Source of the DNA: Elephas maximus indicus
Lineage: Eukaryota; Chordata; Mammalia; Proboscidea; Elephantidae
Assembly: GCF_024166365.1 (NCBI RefSeq)
Contig: NC_064820.1
Coordinates: 86,318,001 to 86,382,000, forward strand
Direction of reading: 5' to 3'
Length of the DNA: 64,000 nucleotides
The notes under the pieces were generated by a model, which saw only the letters and a list, made by a program, of their open reading frames with translations, was not told the origin of the DNA and made no database searches. Positions 1 through 25,429 of the stretch are shown here, in pieces; position 1 is the first letter of the stretch; each line of letters begins with the position of its first letter. A program made the position numbers and the translations under genes.

Positions 1-592
1 GTGCACACGCGTGCCCGTGTGTATGTGGTAAAATATGCATAACATAAAATTTATCATCTTAACCACATTTAAGCGTATAATTCAGTGCCGCTAAGCACAT
101 TCATAATGTCGTGTAACCATTGTCAATATCTATTTCCAGAACATTATCATCGTCACAAAGAGAAAATCTGTATCTATTAAGCAAAAACTCCCCATTCCTC
201 TCTCCCATGAGCCCCTGATAAACTCTAAACTACTTTCTGTCTCTATGAATTTACCTATTCTAGACATTTCACATAAATGGAATAATAAAATATTCATCCT
301 TTTGTATCTGGCTTATTTCATGTGATATAATGTTTTCAAGATTCATCTGTGCTATAGCATGTTTACGACACTGGGGCACGGGGTTATAGCATGTATCAGA
401 GCTTCATTCTTTTTAATGACTAAATAGTCATTCATTGTATGGATATATCACACTTTATCCGTTCATCTGTTGATGGACATTTGGGTTGTTTCCAGCTTTT
501 GGCTATTGTGAATAGTGCTGCAATGAACATTGCTATACAGGTATCTGTTTGAGTTCCCATTTTCAATTCTTTCGGGTATATGCCCATGAATT
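1..592 (-). mobile_element. Old L1 fragment (end of ORF2 and 3' UTR), antisense
   Basis: The segment reads as the reverse complement of the well-known L1 stretch around the 'Tolerating... water-mark' codons of ORF2 and its 3' UTR (GTTGATGGACATTTGGGTTG near 471-490, then GGCTATTGTGAATAGTGCTG). It lies in the CKMT2 5' intron. Divergence suggests an L1M-age copy. The left boundary is outside or near position 25. Confidence 0.7.
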
Positions 593-1697
593 TTTTTTTT
601 TTTGCCAATACTGCCTAGAAAGAATTTGGGCAAAGCTGATTTAACTTTGGTGAGTTCTATGGTAAACCTAAGAGGTGACAGCATTGCCTCTCTGGTCAGG
701 AATCAGAAGGTATGGATGCAGATAAGACAGGCCCAAAGGATGTGAGTTAGTGTCACTTGCTACATATGATGGCCACGGAGAGTCAATGAAGATCTTTGAG
801 GAGCCCTTTCTCACTCTTGGAAGGGGATTGAAATAGCCCAATATCTGGTATTGGTCATTCTTAATAGTCTCTTGTTCCTTGCTGATCATTATGATTCCAT
901 TCTTTACTTCTTTGAATATTCCACATAAAGCTATATATTCTTGTCTGCCAATTCCATATCTTCCGTCTTTGAAAGTCTAAATCTGTGGTCATTTCTTCTG
1001 TTTACTCTCACTCATAGTACCTCCTGTGTGTGTAGTAATCTTTGTTGGGAGCTTGTTGCTTGATTTTAGTTTATAGGAAATCATGACCTAACCTGTATAC
1101 CTTCCTCAGAGGGGATTTGAGTCAGCTTCACTGGGACTAGGGGATAGGGACCCAATGACCTTGAACCAGCCTCCATCAATGCTCCAGTCCCAAGCTCATT
1201 CCCTCATTTTGCTGTCAGCATCCTGACCTCAGAGCTCATGTGGTCATCCACCCTTAGACAACCCCAACCTTCTGGCTTATTACTCTGAGCTCCAATGTCA
1301 GCTCATTTTGGGGAGAGTAGCGTAGGAGGATGGTCTTCAGAAACTCTACCTCTTAGAGCCCATAAAACTATCCTATTCAAGATACAGTTGTCATGAAGTG
1401 GCAGTGTCCAAAAGAGCACCTCATCTCTCAAACAGCCAGAAGTAGAAATCCTCTCTTTTTGTTTATTTTCCCCATACCGCATCAATGGAGAAAATAGCAT
1501 GGACATCAGGCAGTTTACATTCATAATGTCTAATACAACCCGGATTTTCCCATTCATTGTGAGGGGGAAAAAAAAGAAAGATAGAAACAAAACAAAAGAG
1601 GGCTGTGGGCTCCTGCAGTTCTTTCTCTTGCCTGTTGATCTCTACCTTGTGGCTCAGGGTCATCCCACATGTATAATCCACCTTCTTTGCTTTCCAG
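593..1697. other. CKMT2 5' intron, mostly unremarkable
   Basis: About 880-1110 resembles an ancient L1M-type fragment like those near 19000 and 55150. I see no exon, strong promoter signature or other repeat in the rest. Confidence 0.4.
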
Positions 1698-1717
1698 GCA
1701 CTCTTCCAAGAAGAAGG

Positions 1718-14824
<13,107 letters not shown>

Positions 14825-14975
14825 ACTTTCCCTTGCCCAATTTATAAATAATCTGTCGGCTGGTATGACAGGCATAAAGAAATCTCTATACTGAGAGTTT
14901 TTACACATTTGGAAAAATGTAAAATTATAAGTCCTGTCCAGTGTTACAATAAAACTCTCCTTAATATCTCTGGTT
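14825..14975 (+). terminator. CKMT2: CKMT2 3' UTR and polyadenylation signal
   Basis: A canonical AATAAA lies at 14948-14953, about 125 bases after the stop. Cleavage is expected 10-25 bases further on, followed by a T-rich stretch near 14970-14990. The UTR end is inferred, not mapped. Confidence 0.8.
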
Positions 14976-16230
14976 TGTTTCCCTGATTTTTTTATGCTAC
15001 TAAGAAAGGCAAACACAGTCAATTACAAGTAGCAGGAGGCAAAAATATTTTAAGGCAATGATAAAACTTCACTTGTAAGACTACTTGCACTCAAATCTAG
15101 ACAACTGTCCAGCTATATCTAGATCCTAAATATACTCAAGCCTTTAACAACTCCCTATGGACCCTACTGGAAAATGAGCAACTGATATAATGAATCAATT
15201 TTCTGGCAAACAGAGCGAGAAAGTGTCAAAATAAACAAAGACTACCCAAAAGAGAACAAACAGAAGCTATTTGTTTTTTCAGAGCTTACTGTAACAAGGG
15301 GGTCTGTCACCATCACTTGCATTTGGCAGAGACTCAAAGGCAGGTCATGGGAAAGCTTTATAGAGAAAGGAAGGCTTCAGGCGTGCTCTGATTGGAAAAC
15401 ATTGGGAAGCTGGAGGTGGGCTAACTAGAAGCAGGCTATCCTATGTGATTGGTTTGCAGAGCGTACTTGGCTTTCTCTGGTTGGTCCTGAGTTTGAAGCA
15501 AGGGCAAAAATCAGGGAAGCTGGCAGTCATCGACCAAGACCTGCCTATTCTGGGCTGATTTCTGCAGAGTTGTGGTTTGGCTTCCTGCACTGGTGGCTGA
15601 AGAGGTTATGGACCAGATTCTGTTGTCACAGATGGCCTGACTATTCTGTTTGTATATTCGGTCTCTCAAAAACAATCCCAAATTTGATCATTGAAATACT
15701 GAAAATGTTTTTAGGGTAATTTCAAAAACTGAATTCTTCCCTCAGCATTCAGATCTTTGTCTCAAATCTTGTTATTCTTTTCCACTGTCCTGTGATACCT
15801 GTAACCTGAAGGGACATGACAGAAGGGCTGAGAGCTGTTAATTCTGCAACAAGTCATGAAACTGCCTACACAAAAGACAAATCTTGTGAGCTTGAAGAAG
15901 GGATGAAATCAAGTTCTGCATTCTTTAAGTAAGTGAGCACTGTTGGTGCTGCAATTAAATTAAAGCACTGCCATAATGTAAGCATTTGGCTTCACTCCTG
16001 CTATGTTGAGAAAACATGAAGCATACACCACACTAAATTTCACGTGACAAACTGGTATGTGGTTGATATTCAAAAAAGTAAACCACACCCAATATAATTC
16101 AGGCTACCAAGCTAAACACCCTGAATGCCGCAGAGGTGGGGGGTTGTTCCAACAACCAATGCCTGAAGACAAATTAGAGATCCCAACCTCAGGCAGTGAC
16201 CAACACTTTCTGGATAAAGAGGAATACCAA
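14976..16230. other. Intergenic; possible ancient repeat at 15200-15660
   Basis: The 15290-15660 stretch has the look of an old LTR-like repeat (repeated 'gattggaaaac', 'gattggtttgc' and 'ggttggtcctga' blocks), but I cannot name it. I see no coding signal. Confidence 0.25.
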
Positions 16231-16234
16231 TAGA

Positions 16235-16478
16235 GAAGACTGTGGTGTTGTGATTAAGCACATCGACTCCACTTTGACTCGGTACAACCCTCAACTTTCC
16301 CACTATATGACATTAGGTAACTTAGTCTCTAGGTTCTTCAGTTTCCTCTCTATGAGTACGATGATAATACCTATCTCACAGAGTTGTTGGGAGGATAAAA
16401 TTAATTACTATTTGAAAAGTTCTCTTAGAAGTGCTCAATACGTACTGAGTACTATGTGTTTGCTTAATAAATAATAAA
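16235..16478 (+). repeat. MIR SINE
   Basis: 'gtgttgtgattaagcacatc', 'cccactatatgacattaggt' and 'ctcacagagttgttgggagg' are in sense MIR order, with an AT-rich tail. Confidence 0.75.
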
Positions 16479-16479
16479 A

Positions 16480-18220
16480 AATAATCATTATTATATTGTA
16501 ATAATCTATCTCTGAATATCCCTCAACATCATCCTGTAGGGCAAACTAACAGGACTGATGGTCCCTATTCTAAAAGATCTTATGAACTATGTGGTATATG
16601 AAGGCAAATTCATACAGCTAAAGAAACATAAGCATAAATCATAAATAAAGAGACTAGATAGAGATATACACAAATGTTTCATTTTTTTTTTAGAAGAAAA
16701 GCTGAGAAACAAGGACTAAGTTAAAAATATATGGCTACTGATAGAAAAGGAAAGCAAGTCTTGTAACTTATACCACAACATCACAAGTAACATCACCAAT
16801 ATCATTAACAACAAGAATTAACTGAATTATTTAAGGTATAGAGTTCCAGATAACATCTCTATTTGTCATTGCTGCGTTTTTATCTAATTCATTTCCTGAT
16901 TCATTTCTCACTCTTAGTCATTAGTTCTCACTCATCAATAACCACACTGACATTTGTAGTCAATATAGCTTGCCCACAGACTGTTAGCACTTAATCTTTA
17001 AATTATCTACATTTGCAGCTCTTGATTTGTGGGGTTCCCGACCTTTATTGTATTACTAGGAATGTACTCAAGTGTTACTTTACTCCCTAAGAACAAAACA
17101 CTCATAACTAAAAACTTAGTCATTTAAGCCAAGTCTACAATGGATTCCTAAACAATGCACAACTCACTTTTCTTTGAAATCCTCCATATTCATCAATTAT
17201 CCTTTCCTGAAGGCTCTTCAGGCAATTTCAGATTATGTACAGCATTTAAATCAGATACAAGAATATCCTCTGCCCTCAAGCACTGTCAAACATTTGAGTG
17301 ATATGATCCTGTTTTGCAGAAATTGTGATAAATTACGATTTTGCCACAAGAAATAAGCACATTGGCAATGTTACAATGAAAAACTGAAAGGCCTTTTATG
17401 TGAAAGATGAGTTAATTGGAAGAGATAAAGAGATTTTTAATTATTAATTAAAATTCTAATTGAATATCTTATCTCCCAGCCAAAGTAGTCACAGCATGGA
17501 AATAGTTTCTGTTTACTGAAGTCTAGTTCAATCACTATTAAGCAATGATGTGAACCAAGCTTGGTTCTGTGTCACAGGGCCTGTTTAATTTGCTACGTTT
17601 CTTGTATCTGAGGCAGAATGTAGACAGGGTAGGATGTGAATGGCTGAGAAGTCATTCTGGCTCTCTTCCATGGGGAATGAGAAATCTGAGTCCTCCTTAA
17701 CTTCTGGGTTGCAACAGTAGTCTGTTTATGGGGAACTGACTATTCTCCTCTTGAGCCAAAAGTCATAAAAGAGCATGTCTGGATGATTTGAAAGCAGCCA
17801 AAAGAAGTTGTTTTGGGGTCAAAAGATTTGCATTAAATTCAAGATAAGACAGTAACCAGATACACAACCAAAGGCAAATTATTTAACTCAATAGAGTTTG
17901 GTTTTATTGGTAAAATGCAGGTAATTTCTGCTTTACAAAGTTTTATGAAGATCAAATAATCTAAGGCAGTGAGTTATTTGCACATGTACAAGTGTGCAAA
18001 TGTATGTAGAACCCAAATAGAAGTTTCATGTAATAATACTTGCCCTTACAATTTGAGATGCAATTTTATTATTTATTTTTTTATTATTCTATACTATCTG
18101 ATTCTCTTTCAGCTTTAAAAACTTTGTCACCCACTACACTGATCTCACAACACGTAAATGGGATGCAATTTACAGTTTGGAAAACACAGACTTAATTACC
18201 TGGCTCAATAAAGTCCTTCT
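16480..18220. other. Intergenic, no recognisable feature
   Basis: AT-rich sequence with no protein-like frame and no repeat I can name. Confidence 0.3.
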
Positions 18221-18229
18221 TTCCTTCCA

Positions 18230-19690
18230 TTTTTCCTTCTTTCAGCCTTTTAAATATTTTGTTCCACTGCCTTCTGACCTTCATAATTTTTGATGAGATA
18301 TCCATGGTATTGCAAATAGTTGTTCTTCTATAGATAATTTATTTTTTTCTAGCTGCTGTCAAGATGTTTCAGCAGTTTGCCTATTATGTGGTTCGGTGTG
18401 GGGTTCTTTGTATTTATACTATTTGAGGTTCACTGAGCTTCTTGGAGCCCTGGTGGCTCAGTGGTTAAGAGCTTGGGTGTAACCAAAAGGTCGGCAGTTC
18501 AAATCCACCAGCCACTCCTTGGTAGCCCTATGGGGTCATTCTACTGTATCCTATAGGGTTGCTATGAGTCAGAATCAACTAGATGGTAACAGATTTGAGC
18601 TTATTGAATGTGTATGTTTATCTTTTATCAAGTTTAGGAAGGTTTTGGCCATAATTTATTCAAATGCTTTTCTGCCACATTTTCTCTATGTTTCTTTCTG
18701 GCACTCCCATTACCTGGATATCTTTGCTTTTGGTCCAGAGGTCCTTGAGTGTCTGTTAATTTTTTTTAAAGCCTTTTTTTCCCCCCATTGTCAGTTTATT
18801 CCAATCATTTTTCTCTCTTCTTCACCTTGAGTAATTTCTACTGATCTGTCTTTAAGTTCACTAATTCTTTTCTTAGTCCTTTTTCTTCTGCTATTGAGCT
18901 CACCCAATGAGTTGTTCATATCAAAAATTGTATTTTTCATTTCTTGGATTTTCAATGGTTCTCTTATGTTTTTTCTCTGCTTTTAATTCATTGTAAACGT
19001 ATTTTCCTTTACTATTTGAGCATATTTAGAATAGTTGCATTAAAGTATTTGTCTTATAATCCCTGGGTCATCTCAGGCTAAGAGTCTGTTGATTGTCTTT
19101 TCTCTTGTTATATTTCCTAGTTCTTTGCATGTCAAGTAATTTTGGATTGTATATTGAATATTATGAATATAATGTTTTGTAGAATCTGGGTTCTGTTGTA
19201 TTCCTCCAAAGAGTGCTGATGTTTTTGTTTTAATTTGCAATTAACTTGATGAGACTCAAATTGCAGTCTCACCTGTGATTTTTGCCAATTCAACACTTAG
19301 TTCAGTTCTTTAAGCCTCAGCTGGTAATTGCTTTGAGACTGCTTCATTTATGAGTGGCTCAGCAATCAAGCAAAGACTTAAGCAGAGTTCATCCACAAAA
19401 TTTGGACCTCCCATTCTCTGGCTCTCTCCCCTCTAGAATACTCTGTCTGGTCTCCATGGTTTTTCCAGACTCTGTCTCCTGGCTCATCAGGCCAGAAGGA
19501 TGATGGCCTCTTTATTGGATTTTTGGCCACATTCTCTAAAATTTGACTCCTCTTCAAAATTGTCTGTTTTTGTTCAATATTCAGAGCTCTTGTGTATTTT
19601 TTTCCTTTTTAATTTTGCCCAGAGTTTGTATTTTTTATTTGCAGAAGAGTGAGTCTGTTAGGAGTATCCACCCATGGAAATACTGACTTC
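18230..19690. mobile_element. Ancient L1M-type fragment interrupted by an AFROSINE
   Basis: Long T-rich text with the characteristic old-L1 blocks 'tctgtctttaagttcactaa', 'gtttttcatttcttggat'-like and 'ctgggtcatctcaggctaag', resuming after a SINE at 18444-18597. The same block order recurs at 53170-55270. Orientation is not certain. Confidence 0.6.
18444..18597 (+). mobile_element. AFROSINE copy
   Basis: Full-length short-type copy: 'ggagccctggtggctcagtg', 'ccaaaaggtcggcagttcaa' (box B region), 'ccctatggggtcattctact' and 'gctatgagtcagaatcaact'. It is inserted in L1M sequence. Confidence 0.95.
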
Positions 19691-19972
19691 ATTGACCTTT
19701 AAAGAAGACTGATCCTATTTTAATGGATCAGGAAAGGAAAAAAATAATCTTCTGATAAAAATCTTTAAATTCATTAATACATTAAGTGAAGGAAGAAGAA
19801 TAGCAATTTTTTTCCATTGGATGAAGCACAGTAAATCACAGTACTTTGTGAAAAATGTACAAATACATTAAGAAAAACCCCATTTTTTTATTAAAAAATT
19901 TTTCTTTGGAGTGTTTTAAGTTAGAAATTAAGTAATTTATATTCAACTTTAGATATAAATCATAAGGGAAAC

Positions 19973-20494
19973 TGTCTTAGTTATCTAATGCTGCTATAAC
20001 AGAAATACTACAAGTAGATGGTTTTAACAAACAGAAACTTATTCCCTCACAGCCTAGGAAGCTAGAAGTGTGAACTCACAGTACCAGCTTCAGAGGCAGC
20101 CTTCTCTCTGTGTTGGTTCTGGGGGAGGTCTTTGTCATTGATCTTTCACTGATCTAGAAGCTTTTCAGTGCAGTGACCCCAGGTTGAAAAGGATGCACTC
20201 TGTTCCCGGCACTTCTTTCTTGGTAGCATGAGGTCCCTTTCCTCTCTGCTTGATTCTCTCTTTTGTATCTCAGAAGAGATTTACTCAAGATATAACCTAA
20301 TCCTGTAGATTGAGTCCTGCCTAATTAACATAACTGCCTCTAATCCTTTGCCATTAACATCATAGAGATTAGGATTTACAACACATAGGATAATCACATT
20401 AGACCACAAAATGGTAGACAATCACACAACACTGGGAATCATGGCCTAGCCAAGCTGACACACATTTTTGAGGGACACAATTCAATCCATAACA
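19973..20494 (-). mobile_element. Solo LTR fossil, MaLR-like, 522 bp
   Basis: Bounded by TG at the left (tgtcttagttatctaatgct) and CA at the right (ttcaatccataaca), with a near 5-base target duplication (gaaac / gaaat). It is the same family as 2376-2889 and is an LTR only. Confidence 0.75.
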
Positions 20495-20919
20495 GAAATC
20501 TAATAAATTTACTAACTTTAGAAACTGTCTAGTTACTAACACACTGGAGAAGACTTTGAAATATGTAGAGAAAACAGAAACTAACCAATGTATCTGTAAT
20601 AAGAATCTTAAAATCTTAGCCTCCTAAAAAAAGAAAAAAAATTAATTTTCCAACTTATGATTCATAATAGATTCTAAGGAATAACAGATTAATACAAGTA
20701 AAGAAACTCCTCTTTGTATTGCCTTAGAAGTCATTAATTGGCTTAGATCTTAAATTACATAAAAGCTCTAGGGCATGGAGATTAATTGTGCTTCGCTTCA
20801 TGGAAATGGAAAGAAAATAGAATAAGTAAGAAAATATTGAAAGAGAAGAGGAAGAGGAGGAGGAAGGAGGAGGATAGGGACAGGAAGGAGAAGGAAAATG
20901 TGAAGAACAAAGTTGGTGG

Positions 20920-22380
20920 ATTTATATTACCAGATATTAATACTTTTTATAAAGTTACAGCAGGTAAGACAGTGTGATATTGACAAAAACTAATGGACTA
21001 GAATAGAATACATAATCAGACACATATAAGCTGGTTATGACAAAAGCTCCCTTGCAATCCAGTGAGGGAAAAGATGATGTTTTCAATAAATGGTACCGTG
21101 TCATTTTGATATCCATATGGAAAAAAATGCACCTTGATCCCTACCTCATACCATACATAAGAATTAATTTGAAATGGATTGTTAAACCTAATGTGATAGA
21201 TAAATCATTTAAGCTTTCAGAAGGAAAAAAAAAAAAAAGTATCTTCACAATCAAGGGATAGGCACAGATTTCTTAAATCATATCCAGAAAGCACTAATCT
21301 AAAAGAAAAGATAATACAATTGATAGATCAGACTTCATTAAAATTAAGAACTTTTATTCATCACTAAGGAACCCTGGTGGCGCAGTGGTTAAAGTGATTG
21401 ACCGGTAACTGAAAAGTCGGTGGTTCAAAACCACCATTGGCTCCACAGGAGAAAGATGTGGCAGTCTGCATCCATAAAGATTTACAGCCTTGGAGAGCCT
21501 ATGGGGTTGCTATGAGTCAGAATCGACTTGATGGGAATGGGTTTGGTATTCATTAACAGATACTTTAACAGAATAAAAAGACAAGAAGCATACTGGGAGA
21601 AGGTATACGGAAAAATTGTGTGTGTGCATGTGTGTGCATGTGTGTATCTTTCAAAAGAGGATTCACATGTAAAATATGTAAAGAATTGCTGCATATCAAT
21701 AAGAAAGTAACAGATATTGATTTAAAAATGCCTCAAAGACTTGAGCAGACATTTCCCAACAGAACATCCAACTGATGAAATAAATATTTAAGGCGCTTAA
21801 CATTATTAGTCATAAGAGAAAGGCAAACTAAAATCATACTGAGATAATGAGATATCGTCAAATGACTATCAAAATGGTTAACTGACAAATGCTAATAAGG
21901 CTGACAATACTAAGTGTCAGCAAAGATGTGGAGCAACTGGAACTCTTATATCACTGTGGTAGTGTAAACTGATACAACCACTTTGGAAAACTGCTTGACA
22001 GTAACTACTAAAACTAAATCCACTTGTACTCTATGATTCAGCAGTTCAACTCCTGGGTATCTACCCAAGAAAGTTGAGTCCAGTGTCCACAAAATGTCAT
22101 GTACAACAATGTTCATAGTAGCTTTATTCATAATAAAAAAAAATAGGAACTTTATTCATAATAACCCCACATGGTCACCAACAGTAGAATTAATAAATTG
22201 TTTTATATTCATATACTAGAATACAGCAATGAAAAAGAACAAACAATAGACACAACAGTATGAGTAAATCTCATAGACACAGGTGTATATAAAAATTCAT
22301 TGATTTGTACACAAGATCTGTATATGCTGCTGTATTTAAGCATTGCATCATAAAAATAATAAAATTTATCTTCTACTTCA
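20920..22380 (+). mobile_element. L1 ORF2 3' region and 3' end, decayed, split by an AFROSINE
   Basis: Recognisable late ORF2 blocks occur in order: 'gacaaaaactaatggactag', 'cctacctcataccatacata', 'gactatcaaaatggttaact', 'tgggtatctacccaagaaag' and 'gttcatagtagctttattca'. An AFROSINE lies at 21367-21546. No intact frame remains. A purine-rich (GGA)n tract at 20835-20895 lies just upstream. Confidence 0.85.
21367..21546 (+). mobile_element. AFROSINE copy, long subtype
   Basis: It has the extra middle block 'gctccacaggagaaagatgt ggcagtctgc' seen in the longer subtype. The flanks carry a short likely target duplication (TATTCAT before and after). It is inserted in L1. Confidence 0.95.
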
Positions 22381-22754
22381 TTGATAAGCCCTTATGACAC
22401 CTCAGGGAATACTATTCATTCTTTGCTTGGACACTTCTGTTGATAGTGAACGCACCACCTTACCAGACAGTTAGTACATTTCGTTTACATTTATGTCTAA
22501 CTACTAAGCTGTATTCTGAAAAATGTCTCTGTAATTTTATGCTTACTGTTCCAAATTTAGCTCACTGGCTTCACACAAAATAACTCTAATCTTTCTTTCA
22601 TATAGCAAGCAGACAGAACAGAATCCTTATCTCCTTTTTTTCTGAACATTCTGATGGAAGATGACATTAGTTACTTTATTAACTATGCCCAATTATTATC
22701 AGATATTTTGCAACAAATACATACTGGAATTCAATTAAAAAATTTAAAACTCTG

Positions 22755-22985
22755 TGTATAGAACAGGGTTCACTCAACTTTTTCTGTTAAGGGGCAGACT
22801 GTAACTATTTTAGGCTTTCCAGAGCCATTTGTATTCTGTTGCAACTGCTCAATTCTGCCATTGTAGCACAAAAGTAGATCTAGACTAGGTGAAAATAAAT
22901 AAACATTGCCGTGTTCCAATAAAACTTTATTTACAAAAAATCATTGGGCTTGATTTGATCCATGGACTATAGTTTGCCAATCCTA
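22755..22985 (-). mobile_element. Ancient hAT-type MER element
   Basis: Blocks such as 'ggggcagactgtaactattt', 'gttccaataaaactttattt' and 'ggactatagtttgccaatcc' match a common old non-autonomous mammalian DNA transposon, with inverted ends. The precise family is uncertain. Confidence 0.55.
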
Positions 22986-23026
22986 CTTGGTCTAGAACAT
23001 GAAAACCATGAAAAATTCATGGTCAA

Positions 23027-23735
23027 GGAGTCCCTGGATGGTGCAAATCACTAAACACTCAACTACTAGCCAAAAGATTGTTCGTTTGAATGCACCCAGA
23101 GGCACCTTGGAAGACATGCCTGACAATCTGCTTCCAAAAGGCCTCAGCCTAGAGCTGCTATGAACAGGGCTTCGAATTGGTTTGAGCCAGTCAGTCACGG
23201 CCAATGAAGCAAAACCGAAACAGACCAGAAGTTTTAAAATTTGGGTGAACCAGAATAATAACCAGAACGGGGAAAGTTTTTGCAGGTCAAAACCCTGGAA
23301 TGGGAGACTCAGAAGAGGCATTGTGAGACCTTTCAGGAACCTGATGCAGAAGATTGGATTATTGGGAGGGCTGTGAAGGGCGATATATGTTCAAAGGGAT
23401 GCCGTTGGCAACCATCTTTGAGCAGGGCAGTGCCGTTTCTGAATCTGCTCAAAATCTGACAGGAAAGAGATTTGGTTGCTATGTAACGTGCACACTGCCC
23501 TTATTTTCTAAGAGGGAAGTTAAGTTTCTATCAGAACTTTGACCTGTAATTTTTTCCATTCCATTTATTGTTTCAGTTTACCAAAGTTTTATGAGTTAAG
23601 TTCTGTTCTGGTTTTGCTTCCTCGGCTGTGACTGAACCAGGCAGAATAGGTTAGAAGTCCCGCCTATGAAGCATACTTCACTCTGTATGCACCACATGGG
23701 GTCACCATGAGTCAGAATCTACTCAATAACAATTA
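23027..23735 (+). mobile_element. Older AFROSINE-like SINE split by an inverted-repeat element
   Basis: The head at 23027-23182 ('gtccctggatggtgcaaatc', 'acccagaggcaccttggaag') and the tail at 23643-23735 ('atggggtcaccatgagtcag') are of one SINE subtype. Between them lies the 23183-23640 block with long inverted ends. Confidence 0.7.
23183..23640. mobile_element. Candidate non-autonomous element with long terminal inverted repeats, unidentified
   Basis: About 75 bases at each end are imperfect reverse complements. Left 'cagtcacggccaatgaagca' pairs with the complement of right 'gcttcctcggctgtgactg'. No coding capacity is evident. I do not recognise the family. Confidence 0.5.
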
Positions 23736-24025
23736 ACTACATGGAAAGGGGAGATTCAAGAACATTCCTGCAAAAATTTATGATCAAATATTAATGCTTT
23801 TCCATGTACAGTCACCCATGTATACGATCAGGCCAAAGTTATTGATATGAACTCATTAGTAACTTACTAGGCAGAAATTCCAGAGTAAATATGTGAGTAC
23901 AAGGGGCTGGGAAGGGCTTTAGCTGTTTGCTTAGTTTGTTGATTGAAATATGAACCCAAAGGTGGCCTATACTAAATGAAGTTGAAATGACAGAACTTCC
24001 TTGGTATACAGTAGTGTTAGGTGCC

Positions 24026-24310
24026 ACAGGAGCCATACATCGGAAGTGGTGAACAACATACGAAATTGTCCACTACAGATTAGTAAGTAAGCACCATGCT
24101 TACTTTCTCACGCTTATCTTGCTTACTGGGTCATCCATTCCTGTCGGGGTTATAAATTTGAAAAGAGGCTTTGATTCTATAGGAAGGTGCTATAGAATTG
24201 GAAGAGAGACAGATGCCAGCCATACCTACAAGCAGAACCTTTGATGTGGTGAAAAAATGTGAAATTGTTCACTACAGATGATCTGGTAAGCAAGGTAAGT
24301 ACCGTCCTTA
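24026..24310 (+). repeat. Imperfect duplicated block
   Basis: A 'gaaattgtccactacagatt' block with following 'agtaagcacc' near 24060-24095 recurs as 'gaaattgttcactacagatg' and 'ggtaagcaaggtaagtacc' near 24262-24303. Origin unknown. Confidence 0.5.
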
Positions 24311-24329
24311 TCCTGCCTTTTGGATAATC

Positions 24330-24530
24330 CGCCCTTAGGTGCCATCCAGTCAGTTTTGACTCACAGTGACCCCATGTGACAGAGAAGAATTGCCCCATAG
24401 GGTTTTCTTGACTGTAATCTTTACAGGAGCAGATTGCCAAGCCTTTTCCCTATGGAGCTGCTGGGTGGGTTTGAACCACCAACTTTTCAGTTAGCAGCTG
24501 AGTGCTTAACCATTCTGCCACCAAGGCTCC
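24330..24530 (-). mobile_element. AFROSINE copy, long subtype
   Basis: Antisense: 'gactcacagtgaccccatgt', 'ctgtaatctttacaggagca' and 'cttaaccattctgccaccaa'. Confidence 0.92.
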
Positions 24531-24974
24531 TTATACACTAGACAAAAGTATCCAAAAGTTTAAAGAGAGTGAAACATTAGAGAAAATTTATCATGTAAGA
24601 CCTGCTCTCCCATCCCTGCTCTCTGTGAACAGAAGGCAAATAGTTATCGTGAAACCTAGAAAAGGGAGATTAAGAGATCACACCTGATGGATGAGCCTTC
24701 AGCATCACTGGAGAAAATGCAAGAGTCCCAGCTGCTACCAACATCCAAATTCCTCTGGTTTGTTCCTATGGTGGGGGTGGGGTTCGATTTTTGGCCTTTT
24801 TAGGCCCAGATGTTCAATGGGTCACTTACCTGAGTGATATGAACCAGAGGTAAAGAACTAAAGAGGTGCACCATAATTAATCATGTATTTGTTCATTCTG
24901 TAAGTATAACCCGTATCTGACAATGCATAAATCTAATTTGAGAGATGTAATTATGAAACTGTAAAAGCAAAATG

Positions 24975-25130
24975 GAAACCTTGGTGGCATAGTAGTTAAG
25001 AGTTCCACTGCTAACCAAAAGGACAGCAGTTCAAATCTACCAGGTGCTCCTTGAAAACCCTATGGGGCAGTTCTACTCTGCCCTATAAGGTTGCTATGAA
25101 TTGGAATCAACTCAATGGCAATGGGTTTTT
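24975..25130 (+). mobile_element. AFROSINE copy
   Basis: Sense copy: 'ccttggtggcatagtagtta' to 'aatcaactcaatggcaatgg' with a T-rich tail. Confidence 0.93.
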
Positions 25131-25274
25131 TTAAAAGAAAAATTTAAGAAGTGTTTTTTTTTTTTTAATTAGTTACAGTGGAAATTGCAGTGAACTAATA
25201 ATTGTCATTTACTTTGAACATATAAATCACATTTCCTTTCAAAAAAATGTATTTGGTTCATATAGGCTATATCT

Positions 25275-25412
25275 GGAGCCCTGGTGGTGTAGTGGTTAAG
25301 CAGTCAGCTATTAATCAAAAGGTCAGCAGCCGCCCCCTGGAAACCCTATGAGGCAGTTCTACTCTGTCTTATAGGGTTGCTATGAATCAGAATTGACTCT
25401 ATGAATTTTTTT
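25275..25412 (+). mobile_element. AFROSINE copy, slightly shortened
   Basis: Sense copy: 'ggagccctggtggtgtagtg' to 'gctatgaatcagaattgact'. It lacks part of the middle. The flanking 'aggctatatct' occurs on both sides (25265 and 25428) as the likely target duplication. Confidence 0.93.
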
Positions 25413-25429
25413 GTTTTGTTTTCTTTAGG

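Noticed and set aside
18519-18830. 103-codon frame
   Set aside because: It starts in an AFROSINE and runs through L1M text.
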